Positions 11,973 to 24,306 of a stretch of 64,000 bases of DNA are shown one piece after another. The notes below the pieces were generated by a model that was given only the letters and a program-made list of their open reading frames with translations, ran no database searches and was not told where the DNA came from. Location of the stretch: positions 443,094-507,093 of the forward strand of contig JAAOMT010000672.1 in the NCBI GenBank assembly GCA_016748015.1. The letters run 5' to 3'. The stretch comes from Geosiphon pyriformis. Lineage: Eukaryota; Glomeromycota; Glomeromycetes; Archaeosporales; Geosiphonaceae. How positions within the stretch are numbered: the stretch's first letter is position 1; each line of letters opens with the position of its first letter. The position numbers and the translations under genes are program-made.

Positions 11973-12882
11973 ATGTTATCCAAAAGTAAGATTCGTCTTG
12001 ACACAATTCCGCTCAATTTATTCCAAGAAATTTGCAAATTCTTGTCAGGCGATGATCTTTTGGTTCTATCACAAGTGAACAAAGCATTTCAAAAAATTCT
12101 ATGTAACGAAGATGAATCACCATTGTTTGAGGCTATTTGGAAAGAAAATAGATTAAACTTTTTACCACATCTTAAACTACCGCCACCCCCCAATTTGAAT
12201 GAAAAAGTCTACGTGAATTTGGGACGATTAGATCGAGGTTGCCAATTTTGTCAAAAATCTGAAGGGGTAAAAATTCATTGGGAATTTCAAGTACGATGTT
12301 GCAAAACATGTTTTGCAATGTTGACTACTAAGTAAGCCAAATTTTGAGTAAATATTTACGATTCAGTTTTTTCGATTCACTAATATTCTAATCCTTAAAT
12401 CAATTTTTTATTGTGCTAATAGTTTCTTTGAACAGCAAAAAATATATGGCAAAGATTCACCTGAAGTCAAAGCGATACGAGAAATTTGTAAAATTCTTCC
12501 TCATCAATATAGCCCAAAATCAAATGATAAACGTTGGTGGATTCCTGACATCAATTCAGCTAAGTTTGAACTCGAGAAATTGAAAAGTAAAAATCAATTT
12601 GAACTCTGGAAATTACTTCGATTGCTGAACTCCTCAGATCGAATGATTGATGTCGCCTATCGCTCATTAGAAGCAGATGAGAGAAACTTTGACAATGAAA
12701 TAAATTTCGGAGAATCACTTTCGGGGAATAAATCGATTGATAAAAAGCAAGGTGCAGAAAATCAATCACTAAATGAACAAAAAGCCCAGAAAAATCGATC
12801 AATCGAATTGAAAATAATGCAAATACATCATTATAAAAGAATGAAGATTCATACTTTGAAGCGTATTCAAGATTTGTTTTAA
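11973..12882 (+). CDS. F-box-like protein with CxxC...CxxC motif (copy B)
   Basis: Exons 11973-12331 and 12423-12882 with a 91-nt GT-AG intron (272 aa). The N-terminus (residues 11-60, IPLNLFQEICKFLSGDDLLV...VNKAF) is F-box-like. A proline run (LKLPPPPN) and the cysteine pairs C90-x2-C93 and C110-x2-C113 around WEFQVRCC repeat the plan of copy A, and the intron falls at the same place. After the intron the two align around W(L/I)P...LW.L.R.LN..D.MIDV. Copy B then has an acidic/basic low-complexity stretch (about residues 205-250) absent from A. The acceptor at 12421-12422 was preferred to a later AG because only it keeps the long frame open. It may be a substrate adaptor of an SCF ligase; the target is unknown. 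Confidence 0.8.
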
Positions 12883-15443
12883 AAAGTAAGGCTATCGTGA
12901 TGCAACAGATATTATATTTTACTCGCTGTAGGAACAAAAGAAAAAACATTTTCAGTATAAAATTTCATTGTTAAATAGTTTCGAAATAATTGACTGAGAA
13001 AAAATATTATTAGAAAAATGAAGAATGAGAAATTAATGTGTATATATTTAAACAATAGTTCAATGCATTAAATAAATGAATCAATAAATTTTAGAGAGAT
13101 AAATAAAAAATACAAAACTAGATTTTTATATACTCTTTTCAATATATAAAAAATTTGGTTAAAGACAATCTTAAAAGCAAAGAGATAAAATCTATATTAG
13201 AGCCTTTCAATCCATTGAATATAGTGAAGTAAATTTTTTAAAATTTTTTCTCCCCTGAAAATATTTTTGATCCAATAATATGAACTTTTATTATTTTAAT
13301 TTAAATAATATTTCATGATTTTTATTGTAGATTTAAAAATAAGATTTAATAAATGAAACAATCAATATAAAAGATAAAAAATATTCAAAGTATTAAATGA
13401 AAGCACAAATAAAAATTAAACTTGTTGTATTTTCTAAAACCAATTATTTATTTAATAAATTTTAATATGATTAACAATCTAAAATCATTTTCAAATATTA
13501 ACATACAAATATGAAAAGAAAAAAAAATCTTGTTATTAAGATCATGTAATAAAAATTTGGAGAATTTTTTGTATAAATTAAATTTTCTATTTAAAAGTTC
13601 AATTTTATTTACATATTATATATATTTGTCAGGATTCAACACATTCTTGAAACATATATTTTTTTTTACATTTTTTGTCGACAATTGAATACGTATCCTT
13701 TTAAAAGCCAATTTTATGAAAATTTAGCTACCTCAATCTTTTTTTAAAAAGATGATATAACCATATATAGTTAAACGAATAATGATAAATAGGTTTAATT
13801 TTATTTAATTCTGGTTTTTAAATAAATATCAAAAAACGATAATTTCAAATTCTGATTACAAAAAAAGAAAATACAAAGATATTAAATTCATATCACAAAA
13901 AACAACAACAATATGAATGAGTTTTAAAAATCAAAAAAAAAGAAAAAGAAAATCATTTACTAACAATTAATAATTCAAAAATACGTACACCTATCCAAAT
14001 CACCAGTGTTCATAATTTAAAGTTAAAATTAGTAAATTTTTAAACTGCTTACTAGTCACCATAACACAAATAAACAAGTATAATTTTAATTATTAAATTT
14101 TAGTTAAAGTAAAAAAAAAAAACTAAATAAAACTTAAATTTAAAAATTGAATTGAATAAGATTTTTGTTAAGCTTTTTTTTTTATAATTTTAAAGTTTTG
14201 CATCTAATCTATTCAAAAGTCAAATCATCTTAAAAATTTATACTTTTTACTTATAATATCAACATGAATTTCAATTTAAAAAACTCATATTTTGGTAAAA
14301 AATATTTTCAAATAGGAAAAGTAATTAATATAAAAAATAATTCAAATAAAATAATTTATTATTTCTGTTTTTAGTATTTTTTAATCCGAGCTTCTTGAAA
14401 TCTAAACAAGAGCAAAGTTTTGCTGTTCTTGGTAAATGAAACTGTTTTAGTATTCTTTGTTTGTTTTTAAGGAGTTACGATTTTTAAAATTTTTTAATTC
14501 AATATTTAAAATTTTTACTATTTTTTCAAAAATCTATATCACGCGAGGGGGCGTATAACGCACACCTATTAATTCTTTCCAGTTTAGATCTTGCACGACT
14601 TTTAAGAAAATTCCCGTTTCTTTTATAGACTTTCAAACAAGTTGTTTAAAGATTATCATGCATAATTAGATGCTAACCTGATAATAACTTGACTAAAAAA
14701 CCTTTATTCCTCAAAGAATAAAACACTGCTCTCTTAAGACTTTTATAGTTTTATCCGTAGAGATTTTCATTATACTCTTTAAATGCGTTGTACCTATGAC
14801 GCATTCTATCAAAAGCAATTTATGAATAGTAAAAGTCTTTATCTAACTACCATAAAATAGTTTAAAACACTTTTGAGTAATCCATTAACAAAATTTTTAT
14901 CTAGCTATTGATTATTTTTACTTTTATTTTAATTATTATTTTAATTATTATTTCTTGTCATTTCACCTCATTCTGCAGTTTCTGAAACATAAGTATCAAC
15001 AAATAAAGTTAACTTTGGTTGAAAAACAAGATCTGGAAATGGGAATACCGGACTTTGTTTCCATTAAAAGCATGAGATTTCGGAGTTTTGTTAAATGAAC
15101 CCTGATTAATCTATAATAGATTGACAATTTATCAAATTAATAATTAGGTTTCAATATGTGGTCCAAAAATCTAGGAAACTGCAGAAAATAATGCCTTTTG
15201 GGGTAAATGATTATATTTTAAAAACACCGGCGTGCGAACGTTTAAAGCTTCTGACGACATTGAAGGAAAATTATTCATTCATAAACATTTTTGGGGTATT
15301 TCGTAATTGGTCATCAACGTTACATTAATTGTGGAAGAAATGTTTAAAAATAACTCAATCCTGAAAGATTTTTTTTCCATACATGCTTGATACTTTGAAT
15401 TCTTATTCAAATTATAGAATTCTTTTACAACTGCATATCCAAA
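12883..15443. other. No gene seen
   Basis: Very AT-rich intergenic DNA between F-box copy B and the P450 start. Open frames here are short and low in complexity, and I saw no splice-consistent exon. Confidence 0.6.
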
Positions 15444-17858
15444 ATGATTCTTATAATTTTTGTTTTTTTGTTTTTTTTGGCGGTTTTTCTTCTCAGCAGT
15501 CACAAAGAGCCAAGGCTCAAGGTAGCTATTAAAGTCTCAAAAATTTGAGTGAATTTCCTGAAATTAAAATTCTATAAAAATATTTCAATAAAACCTCAGA
15601 ATGAGCCACCATTTGTTCCTTACACAATTCCTATAATTGGTCATACTATTGATTTCTCGCTAAATCCTCATTCATTTTTGAGGAAATGCAAAAAAAAGGT
15701 ATGTCATCACAACTTTTAATCTTCACGATAAAATATTTTTGAATCAACTTACATTCTTGAAAATCTTTGTTTTAGTACGGAGAGATATTTACAATATATG
15801 TTTACGGTGAATTAATCACCGTAACTGGTGAGAAACACGCGTCGGATGTTTTTTTATCCCATGGGTTTTTTACAAACAAACTTGTCGATGAAGTGAGTTG
15901 ATAAAAAGTTTTTCCATATCACTGAATGTTTGGTTCAATTTTGAACGAATCTTTAACCTTTTAACTTTTAACTTTTCTTAAACTTTTTCAGTATTTACAA
16001 TTGAGCGATTTTTTAGGCTATGAAAAAAATGAAATTAATAAAGCGGCCTATGAACTAATGACAAATATAACACGACAATATTTTTATAAACCGAATGATT
16101 CCGAAATTTATGGAAACCGATTAGAAGCTATATTTAAAAAAAAAATCGATCTATTGATTGGGGATTGTAAAGGTTAGCTTAATAATAACAAAAAACTGAG
16201 ATTACTTTCTCAAAATCAACTTTTTTATATCAACAAATCGAAAATAACTTTTATTAATCATTTGGTTATTTTCAAGTCCCTAAAACAATTGAGCCAACAA
16301 AGGTATTTGAAGAGATTTTTTTTGAATCCACGTTAAATCTTTTCTATGGGATGGTAAGTAGCTGGTTAAATCTTTATTGCTGTTTATTTAAAGCAAACTT
16401 ATCGATTTTTTTAATTCATCTCGTTTCCATTAGGAAATATCTTCGTTAGACCCAGAATTGCTAAAAGTTTTAACAGACTTCTCTAAACCAAGTGGCATTG
16501 ATAAAGCAATTCCATATTATCTACGGCTCATAAATCCACGTCTCAGTAGATTTTGGTTTAAGTGAGTCATATTTATTTGACATGAATTGATAAAAAAAAA
16601 AATAGTTTCACTTTTCTAATTTCTCATGAAAAATCTTGTCAGCTGTATTCATAATCCAGGCAATAGGGCTAAAGAAGTTTTCATTCAGAAATTTAAACTC
16701 CTAATGTCGAAAAAATCAACTGAAAAAAGAGTATATTTCAAATCGGAAAGTTTTCTTTTAAAATTTCTCATTTTGATTAACTGTGATTCGATTCCTTTTT
16801 TTTTTTTTTTTTTGAAAAGGATGTGAATCTACTCGAGGCAATGATAAATTCCGAAGAAAAGTGCCCTGATTACGAAGTAATATCACATGCGATATTAACC
16901 CTTTTGGTCACAATTTGTTATTCTTCAGTTTTACATACGGTCAACATTTTACTAGGTTCGTATTTTCACGTTTTTGAATTTTATTGACTATTATTTGTGC
17001 GTTTCACATTTTCATCGGTATTAATTCTCTTTGGGCTGTAGATTTAGGAGGCAGAGAGTCATATTTGGAAGAACTATTCAAAGAACAAAAAAAGATTATT
17101 AGCACATATGGCCCAGATTTATCTCAAAATAATTGTTTGAAAATGGAAAAGTTGGATAGTTTTATAAAAGAATCGATGCGGCTGATAGGAGAAATATGTG
17201 AGTTTTGAGTTTGATTTTATGAAAAGAATTTGTTCTCGTTGCAATCATTGATAATTTATTCGTTGAGGAATTATTTTTAGTGGGCATTGATCATATACCT
17301 CAGCTCGAACCATTCACATTCAAAAATAAAATGCAAGTCCCAAAAGGTAGTACATATCATTTATTTTCGCTCGATAAAATTTTGAAATAGTTTCTGCAGT
17401 CAATTGAATGCTCCAAATGATTGAAGTTTCATCTTTGCTTATTCACACAGGACGAAGAATATCAGTAAATATGGTAGATGTTCATCACAATGTTGAAATA
17501 TATGGGGAAAATGCTGACAAATTTGACGGTTTTAGATTTGTCAATAAAAATTCCCTAACAACGTCAATTACAAGGGATTTTTTTATTTTTGGGGTTGGAA
17601 GGCATGCGTGTCCGGGGCGTTTTTTAGCCATACACACAATTAAGGTCAGTATTCTTTTTAAAATATTGAAACTTAAAATTTACTCAAATATTAAATTTTT
17701 TAAGGTTTTTATAGCAAAATATTGCATATATCATACGAAAGTACAAATTTACAACACTCTCAAAGGAAAGACCTCGAAACCACGTTTTCCTTGGAAGGGC
17801 ACAACCTCCCAACGAGCCTTTAGTATTTATAAATCGAGATTCTAATGAATATCAATAA
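15444..17858 (+). CDS. Cytochrome P450 (12 exons), frameshifted near the C-terminus
   Basis: Heme-thiolate monooxygenase, probably ER-anchored. Exons that I could join: 15444-15521, 15600-15698, 15776-15892, 15992-16172, 16277-16353, 16434-16561, 16643-16730, 16820-16955, 17042-17197, 17281-17346, 17451-17644, 17705-17858. Exon 1 encodes a signal anchor (MILIIFVFLFFLAVFLL), exon 2 the proline-rich hinge (NEPPFVPYTIPIIGH). The K-helix ExxR is ESMR in exon 9. The heme loop FGVGRHACPGRF, with its Cys ligand, is in exon 11. The I-helix (ILTLLVTICYSSVLHTVNIL) lacks the usual A/GGx(D/E)T(T/S). In the last exon the P450 ending PPNEPLVFINRD is one frame away from the upstream frame. The shift lies near 17795-17808; the conserved frame stops at 17856-17858, the unshifted frame at 17843-17845. 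The gene may be slightly damaged or the base call wrong. Length (about 490 aa) is normal. Substrate is unknown. Confidence 0.85.
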
Positions 17859-18213
17859 AACTGCTTGTAATGGGCGCTCTCCATCAAGATTACCTTAGAT
17901 TACATTTATGAGTTCACTTTCTTATTAACTTCAAGATACCACATGATATCAAAAGCTATCACATATATATATATAATCTGAACAAAATTTTATTTTTAAA
18001 AGCTCCTAATGCTAAATTTCTCAAATAATTATATTGTTATTATTATTAATAAATATTCCCATCTTTTGCACCATCTCAAGTTTCTGTTTAAATCACCCAT
18101 TGATTGGGCAAGGAAAGAATATTCAATTTGTAAGGAAATCGAATATATATTGACCAAGATACAATTCACGTTCTAGTACAGTATAAAGATCGACATCGCA
18201 ACTTACCAAATAT
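17859..18213. other. Convergent intergenic region
   Basis: About 355 bp between the P450 (plus) and the GCR1-like gene (minus), presumably holding both 3' ends. It contains a TA-rich stretch; no gene is seen. Confidence 0.6.
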
Positions 18214-19089
18214 TCATCTTTTACATCCTTTAATAACTCGATCAATCAAGAAATTTAATCCTTTACCATCCCTCATTATTTCCAAAGACTCAATGGCAAC
18301 ATCTCTGCCGAAAATCTTTTCGCGTCTTTCAATCTCAAATATAAGACGCTGACGTCTTTCCAGTCGATGTCTGTTCGCAAATCTCCATTTTTGGCCATAA
18401 GCATTTAGTAGGCTTTTAATAGAAGGATTTCCACTCAATCCTGTGTACCATTCATGATAAGCTTCATTGACGCTATGAATTTCACCCAAGACTGGAAGAA
18501 TATAGAAGGGAATAAGCTGCTGGCTAGTCTGAGGAGGAGAACAAGTGTTCGTTTGGGATTCACTTGAGACCCAAGTATTTTGTGAGGCACTAATAGATGA
18601 TATTGGTCTTTGGGAGACCAGATAGGGAAATTTAGACTGTAATTGACTTGCTTCGTTCCATGGTAGTTTGAACCAATTTTCGGCGTTTACTTGTACTATT
18701 TCCCCTATTTCAGTTAAAATGTAATTATTTTCAGTTTCATTCCCAAGACTGCTGCCACTTTTACCATTCTCACCATTCAATATTTTTTCACTATCATTAT
18801 TCATTTCAAAGTTTGAATCATGATTGAATGATACTTCAAAGTTATTACGAATTTCATAAATTTTTTTTGAATCATACACAAATGGAGGGACTGTAAGATT
18901 GGGTTGATTGCTTTTATTATTAAAACCAAAGCTGATGGAGTCATCACTTATAGGGGGAACCTCAACCTCGCGGTGAGGCTTTCGAGCAATTTTGGGGCTA
19001 TTGGAGTGTTTTTTACTTTGAATAAAACTTGGTATTCTACGATGCCAACGGTAGAATTCTCGGAGGGAACCATCAGCTTCTCGTTGCAT
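18214..19089 (-). CDS. Protein with probable GCR1-like DNA-binding domain
   Basis: A single open frame of 291 aa. Residues about 200-260 (from ILPVLGEIHSVNEAYHEWY through GNPSIKSLLNAYGQKWR to the Arg-rich helix RHRLERRQRLIFEIERR) fit the GCR1_C-type domain: a W.EW..GL.GNPS..LE..YG..WR core followed by a basic helix. In yeast this domain binds DNA in the glycolytic activator Gcr1 and in Msn1/Hot1. Residues 40-190 are Ser/Asn/Glu-rich and probably disordered. The N-terminus is basic (REFYRWHRR). The start at 19089 is the first ATG of the frame; an acceptor-like AG lies just upstream, so a further 5' exon is possible. A role as a transcription factor is inferred from the domain only. Confidence 0.6.
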   Translation of the reverse strand: MQREADGSLREFYRWHRRIPSFIQSKKHSNSPKIARKPHREVEVPPISDDSISFGFNNKSNQPNLTVPPFVYDSKKIYEIRNNFEVSFNHDSNFEMNNDSEKILNGENGKSGSSLGNETENNYILTEIGEIVQVNAENWFKLPWNEASQLQSKFPYLVSQRPISSISASQNTWVSSESQTNTCSPPQTSQQLIPFYILPVLGEIHSVNEAYHEWYTGLSGNPSIKSLLNAYGQKWRFANRHRLERRQRLIFEIERREKIFGRDVAIESLEIMRDGKGLNFLIDRVIKGCKR

Positions 19090-20354
19090 GCTTCTTGGGA
19101 ATATATAAAAATTAGATCAGGTAAAGAAAATAAGATATTTAATTTGAGAAGGCAATTGGTCCTGTCGTGAATAAAGTACAAGCTTTTGTGAGATTTTTAT
19201 TCGTCTTTGTGAAAGATAATTCAAATAAATAAGCAAGACTAATTAAAATTTTCTTTGAGGAAGCTTCCTCCTATTTATGCTAATTCGCTCCTCTAAAAAG
19301 ATTCCTCATCGCGACGTAATCGCATCAGCTTATCTCAGATCAAAAACCCTCGCTCTTTGATGTAATAATCAAAGATTTTTCACCGTGACATCATATATTA
19401 GGGTCTTTTAATCAGTTGGGTAACCTTTATAACATGTATATATGCGTCAAAAGAAAAGTTTAGATGTCAATTGTATTTAAAGCTTGACGATTTTTCAAAA
19501 AATGGGCAAGTTACATAATAAATTAGAATTAAAATAGCGAAATTTATTTTAAAAATTAATATTTCAATTTTTTTATCCTTGATTTTTTGTCATCTCAATT
19601 CATTTTTTATTTTATTCATTCTAATTATCAATTAATTAAATGCACAAGTTTATTGATAATATTATGGTTCATAATTGAATTTTTTACTTTTAAAATTTTT
19701 TCTAACCAAATATTTAGCATGTATCCGATACTCCTGAATAAATAAAAAGTGGCAGCTTTTTGTAAGTCATATCGTGAATTTAAGTCCGAATAATATTTCA
19801 CCCTTGGCTTTAACATTATTTTTATAGTCGTATTTTTCAAAAGTGGTTACATTTGCTTTTCCTCTTTGTGTGACCAACATTTTCTAAAATGTTTACCATG
19901 TTTCATCCTCGTCGACAAGTTTTTGAATTCAAAAGATCTTTAATCTGACTAAATTTCTTGAAAATCCACAATTAAAAAGTTTCAGTTACCACAAATTTTA
20001 CTTTTTAATTGCTTTATCAAAATACACCTTATGAAACGAAGTAAAATTACTTCATTTTGTTCTTGGTTCTTTGACAATACATTTCAATTCGAGTTTCATT
20101 AAATTTACCCATCTTTTTCTCCGTTTACTATTTATAGAAGAAAATGGTTCTGTATGAATATCTCAATACCTCTTTAACTTTTGGTCAACTAGAATTCGAC
20201 ATTTAATGTGATTGATGTTTTCAAAGTTTTTAGAGCAACCATTATTAGAACATATAATCCACTTAAAACACTTTCCGGAACTAAGAATTAAAATATTCAA
20301 TAGCCATCAAATATATAATGATTATCTTTCCATTCATCCACTCACTGAAACACT
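19090..20354. other. No gene seen
   Basis: AT-rich DNA upstream of the GCR1-like gene and downstream of the methyltransferase. A 70-codon minus frame at 19628-19840 looks like chance. Confidence 0.55.
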
Positions 20355-21447
20355 TTAATAATCAACTCGCCGTCTCTGTCCTCTCACCAAGAAAAAATCG
20401 AATGGATGTTCTTTACCTTCACTCTCCACCATATTAATATGGAACGCTTTCCTAATTTTGACATTTTCTAATAACCCAGTTTTCTCAAATGCTTCGACTA
20501 ACTCTCCTTCACTAAACCCTCCTGGGTATTTCACAGTATGGGAAGATTGATGATTATGGAATTTATATGAATAATCAGGATTGAGTGCCAAATCAACTAC
20601 AACAAGATGACCACCGGGTTTAAGATAACTGGCGAGAATCAGGGTGGCAGGTTGAATGTCAGGTAGATGGTGGTATGATGAGGCACACTTATTTAGGATA
20701 AAAGAAGTGGACATTAATTTTAGAATTCAAATACAACCTAATTCAAATGTATGAGAACTCACATACCACAATAACATCGAACTTTCGACCTTTTAAAGGA
20801 TCATTTTCTCTCGACATTACTACACCATTCTTAATTTCCGGGATTCCTATCTCAAACAAATCGACACATACAGCCTGCATCTCATTTGAGGATAGTCCTT
20901 GCTGCCAGCATTTTTGATTGTAAATTTCTGTCATCTTTTCTGACGTGTCAACACCAAGAATTGAGTGTACATATGGACATAGCTGTTGTGAAATTAAACC
21001 TGTAAATGAATGATTAATTATTAATAACCTCACAAAAAAAAATTCCCCATTTTTCGAAACTTGATTTTATACGAGATATCGCATACCTGTTCCAGAAGCA
21101 AAATCCAACAATTCAGTAGTATCTTCATCCAACTTTCCAATCACAACGTCAGGACCACTTAACCTCTCGCTGTCTACATCATGAATATGAGAGCAACCTC
21201 CGATAGTGCCTAAATTTCTTGCACTTTCCCCATCTTCACTATTGGTATTGATCAAATCTCGATTTTCCTCATAGATTCCAAATTCTTCCAGGATAGCTTG
21301 TGCACATCTTTGTGCCACCTTTTTACGTTCGACATTGTCATATGTATGAGCGGTGGTGTTGAAGTGTTGACGATTACGATCTGTTAAACTAGAAGCTATA
21401 TGGTCGGTTTCTGAAACTAGAACGGGTAACTCTTTAGATGAAGTCAT
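20355..21447 (-). CDS. SAM-dependent class I methyltransferase
   Basis: Three exons (21447-21087, 20999-20767, 20687-20355) with GT-AG introns of 87 and 79 nt give 308 aa in continuous frame. The N-terminus (RNRQHFNTTAHTYDNVERKK) is the usual lead-in of this fungal family. Motif I is LLDFASGTGLISQQL (split by intron 1), followed by the acidic ILGVDTSEKM (motif II, ribose-binding Asp), FDVIVVCASSYHH (motif IV, split by intron 2), then LKPGGHLVVVDLALN and a C-terminal FDFFLVRGQRR strand. These are the SAM-binding Rossmann elements. A hydrophilic, probably flexible stretch (residues about 58-98) separates the N-terminus from motif I. The substrate (small molecule or protein) cannot be told. The gene lies downstream of no obvious partner. 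Confidence 0.85.
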
Positions 21448-23610
21448 GGAATTGATTGGGATTAATTTTGAAAGTAATGAGTAATTGTATTTATCATGAA
21501 ACTGAATTATTAATCACCATCATGTCCTCCCACTTACGTTTCTGTATCTCAAATAAGCCCAATCAGTGTAACAATCCAAAATGGGTGATCAGAATTGTTA
21601 TATATCGTTGTTTCTCTTTATAGTACCGCATATAACCAAAAATAAGAAACCTTATTTTCGAAAAAAAATTCTTATTCTATTATTTGAGATGCAATTTAAC
21701 GAATTAAAAATTAATAATCAAACATAGATATAGTAAAATTAAAAAAATAAAGATATTATTTTTAATAATAAATAATAAATAATAATAATAATAAATAGGT
21801 TTTTAAAAAAAATTAAAGGTTTCATATTTTTCAAACTTAATATTATTTTATAATTTTTTTCTAAACTAAAAGTTTCTTATACCTATTTTCTGTCATAAAC
21901 GATATATGACAAAAGTCAAACTATTTTCTACACTATAAAGAGAAATCCAAAAAAAAGATATCTCATCTTATAGTGAATTTATTATTATATTATATAATAT
22001 ACATTATATGTATATTTAGTAAAATTATCAATCAGTTAATATTATTTGATTCTATTTAGCTTTAAAGTTGATATTTACATTAACTTACCGTAAATATCTC
22101 ATTACGGGTGGCTGGTCATTTGTAGACAAAGCGTGATTCACGTTTACTTTTTTCAATTCTTCCAAAACATCTATTTGTTATTATTGATAGTTCTAATTCT
22201 TTAGAATTTTCGGATTTTTGAATTCTTTACTAGTCACTAATTTAAAATTTTTATTTGTTACAATTAAAGAATTTAAATTTTTTGATAATTATTTAATAAA
22301 GTTATATAAGTTTATTTTAATTTATTATTATTAGCAAGAGTAAAATTTACAGTGTATAATTATTGTTATTAGTTAAGATTTAAAAAAAAAGAAGTATCCT
22401 CGCACAATGCCAACAAATTTGAATTGTAATTCAGATTACAAATTTCTAAGCAATAACGGAGAATACAATTTCACTTGAAAGTCAAAAAATTAAACACAAG
22501 ATCTTTAGATTTTAAAAGCTTTATAAACTTTAATTGATGGCTTATAATGTCCATGCTGAGACCTCTTTCCATTATATTAACTTTTTATTGCAAATATGAT
22601 AATTTCCATTTTTATAACATATACTAACAAACTTACTTATGATAATTTTTTATTTTTTTAATTAAACAATATACATGAAAAATTACCAATATGTTAATAA
22701 CTTTTTAGTCAACCAACTATTTCAAAATTGGAGTATTATAAATTGTTTTTCTTACTTGCAAAATTGTGTACTGTTTTTTTAATAGTAAAAATAATATACT
22801 TGCATAAAAATTTTATAATATTATCAAGTCTGCTGTCATATATGCTAAAGCAAGAATAAAATTGTTAAATTATACAAAAATGCCAAAAACTTATTTCAAA
22901 AAATTGTAAGGCAGTAATTAGTTATAACTATTTATACAGCATATGTTTATTATATAGCTAACCTTAACTTTATTGTTTTATAAAAGAAAAATGATTAAAA
23001 AATATATAAAAGTGTAAAATATTGATTATAAATTTAAACCAAAGTCAACCAATTAATTCAAATAAGTTAGAGTCAATATATTATTAATATATAAAATAAA
23101 TCTCAAGCAAATTTTAATTATTATTAAAGCCAAGAAAAGAATATTAAATGAAAAAGAAATATGGACTTTTATTATTTTGTGATAAAACAAAAAATTCTAA
23201 AAAGTATTTAAAACTAACAGATTAAAATAAGCTGATTAGTAAAAAGGTATTATTTTGGCTTTGAAATTGTTTAACTGTTAATTTCTGGTAAAAAATACTA
23301 TATTTAGTTAATATTGTATTTTTAAAAAGAAAATTTGGTGTCTTACAATAAATATAAGAAAAATTTTAAATCAAACAATATAGTTTCAAAAAAGGGAAAA
23401 CCAATATTGAATTGGATTTGAATATAAGAAAATGTTTTTTAAAATTTTAAAATTTTTTGTTTATATAGTAATTTTTCCTTAATTGCTAAAATGGAAGGGA
23501 TAAAAAATGCTTGTTGACCAAGTTGAAAAGAAGTAAGCTTTCTTCTGAAAATTTTAAGCTGCTTAATAACTTTTACTATCTAAAAAAGAAGTCATGCCAG
23601 TCATAATTTC
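21448..23610. other. AT-rich intergenic region
   Basis: It begins with the methyltransferase 5' region. The rest is AT-rich with a TAA/AAT-rich stretch near 21765-21800. No gene is seen. The motif at 22105-22137 is listed separately. Confidence 0.55.
22105..22137. repeat. Motif shared with 52735-52767
   Basis: A relatively GC-rich block in AT-rich DNA. It starts cgggtggctggt, then after a few variable bases gacaaagcgtga. The same layout and spacing recurs at 52735-52767 with a few substitutions. It is probably part of a dispersed repeat; its identity is unknown. Confidence 0.55.
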
Positions 23611-23826
23611 TCACAGTATTAAAAAATTTGCCAACTTAAAGAATTGGATCTTTAGTAGCATGCTTTCTGCTGTCAAACAACTATTCTCAAGCTCATTGAG
23701 TGCCTTTTGAGAAATTCTAATGTCAAGCTTGTTAGAGCGAGCATATTCTCTTTTTGAAATTCTGTTTACCAGCTGCTCGAGATATCTTGAGTTGTTATTT
23801 GTACCAAGAATATAAGCCTGTATCAC
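23611..23826 (-). CDS. Short protein-like ORF, unknown
   Basis: 71 aa (AYILGTNNNSRYLEQLVNRI, then SKREYARSNKLDIRISQ and a Leu-rich tail). The composition is more like real protein than chance frames in this AT-rich DNA, but I recognise no family. It may be an exon or relic of a larger gene. No matching exons were found next to it. Confidence 0.35.
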   Translation of the reverse strand: MIQAYILGTNNNSRYLEQLVNRISKREYARSNKLDIRISQKALNELENSCLTAESMLLKIQFFKLANFLIL

Positions 23827-24306
23827 AGGAAGTTATTTCTGTTAATAAACCTTACGATTTCTGCTCTTGTTATTTGTAGTCAAGAACTAAGCAGAACCAG
23901 TAAAAAGAAGTGGTCAAAAACCACAATACTTCCAGTTTTTGGAAGTAAAAAGTTCCTGGAAAATATTGTGTTTGGGCTGTGTAGAAAAGGGTTATTTAAG
24001 TCAATTCTCAATGAGTAAGCAGAGAACTTGGTGAAAGTAGATGGAAAGAAGATAATGTTTATGCAAGCAACAAATAATTTTTTTATTAAAAATAACTATT
24101 TCCCTATAAAAGACTAATAAAAAAAGCAGTAGCATTTATATTCTGCTTAAGATCCAGAAAAAACTATCCTTGCTCTTTGGAGGAAGGTGTTCAAATAGGG
24201 ATAAATCTATCCTCTTAAACAAAAATAAAATAATAATAATTACTTTTCTCTTAAAATCAATATTTCATAACCATTTTTGCAATTTCAACTCTTTCTTGCG
24301 GCGTCT

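Noticed and set aside
12560-12949. Minus-strand 129-codon frame
   Set aside because: Antisense to exon 2 of F-box copy B, whose frame is supported by its paralog.
15279-15503. Minus-strand Lys/Asn-rich frame
   Set aside because: Overlaps the P450 first exon antisense and is low in complexity.
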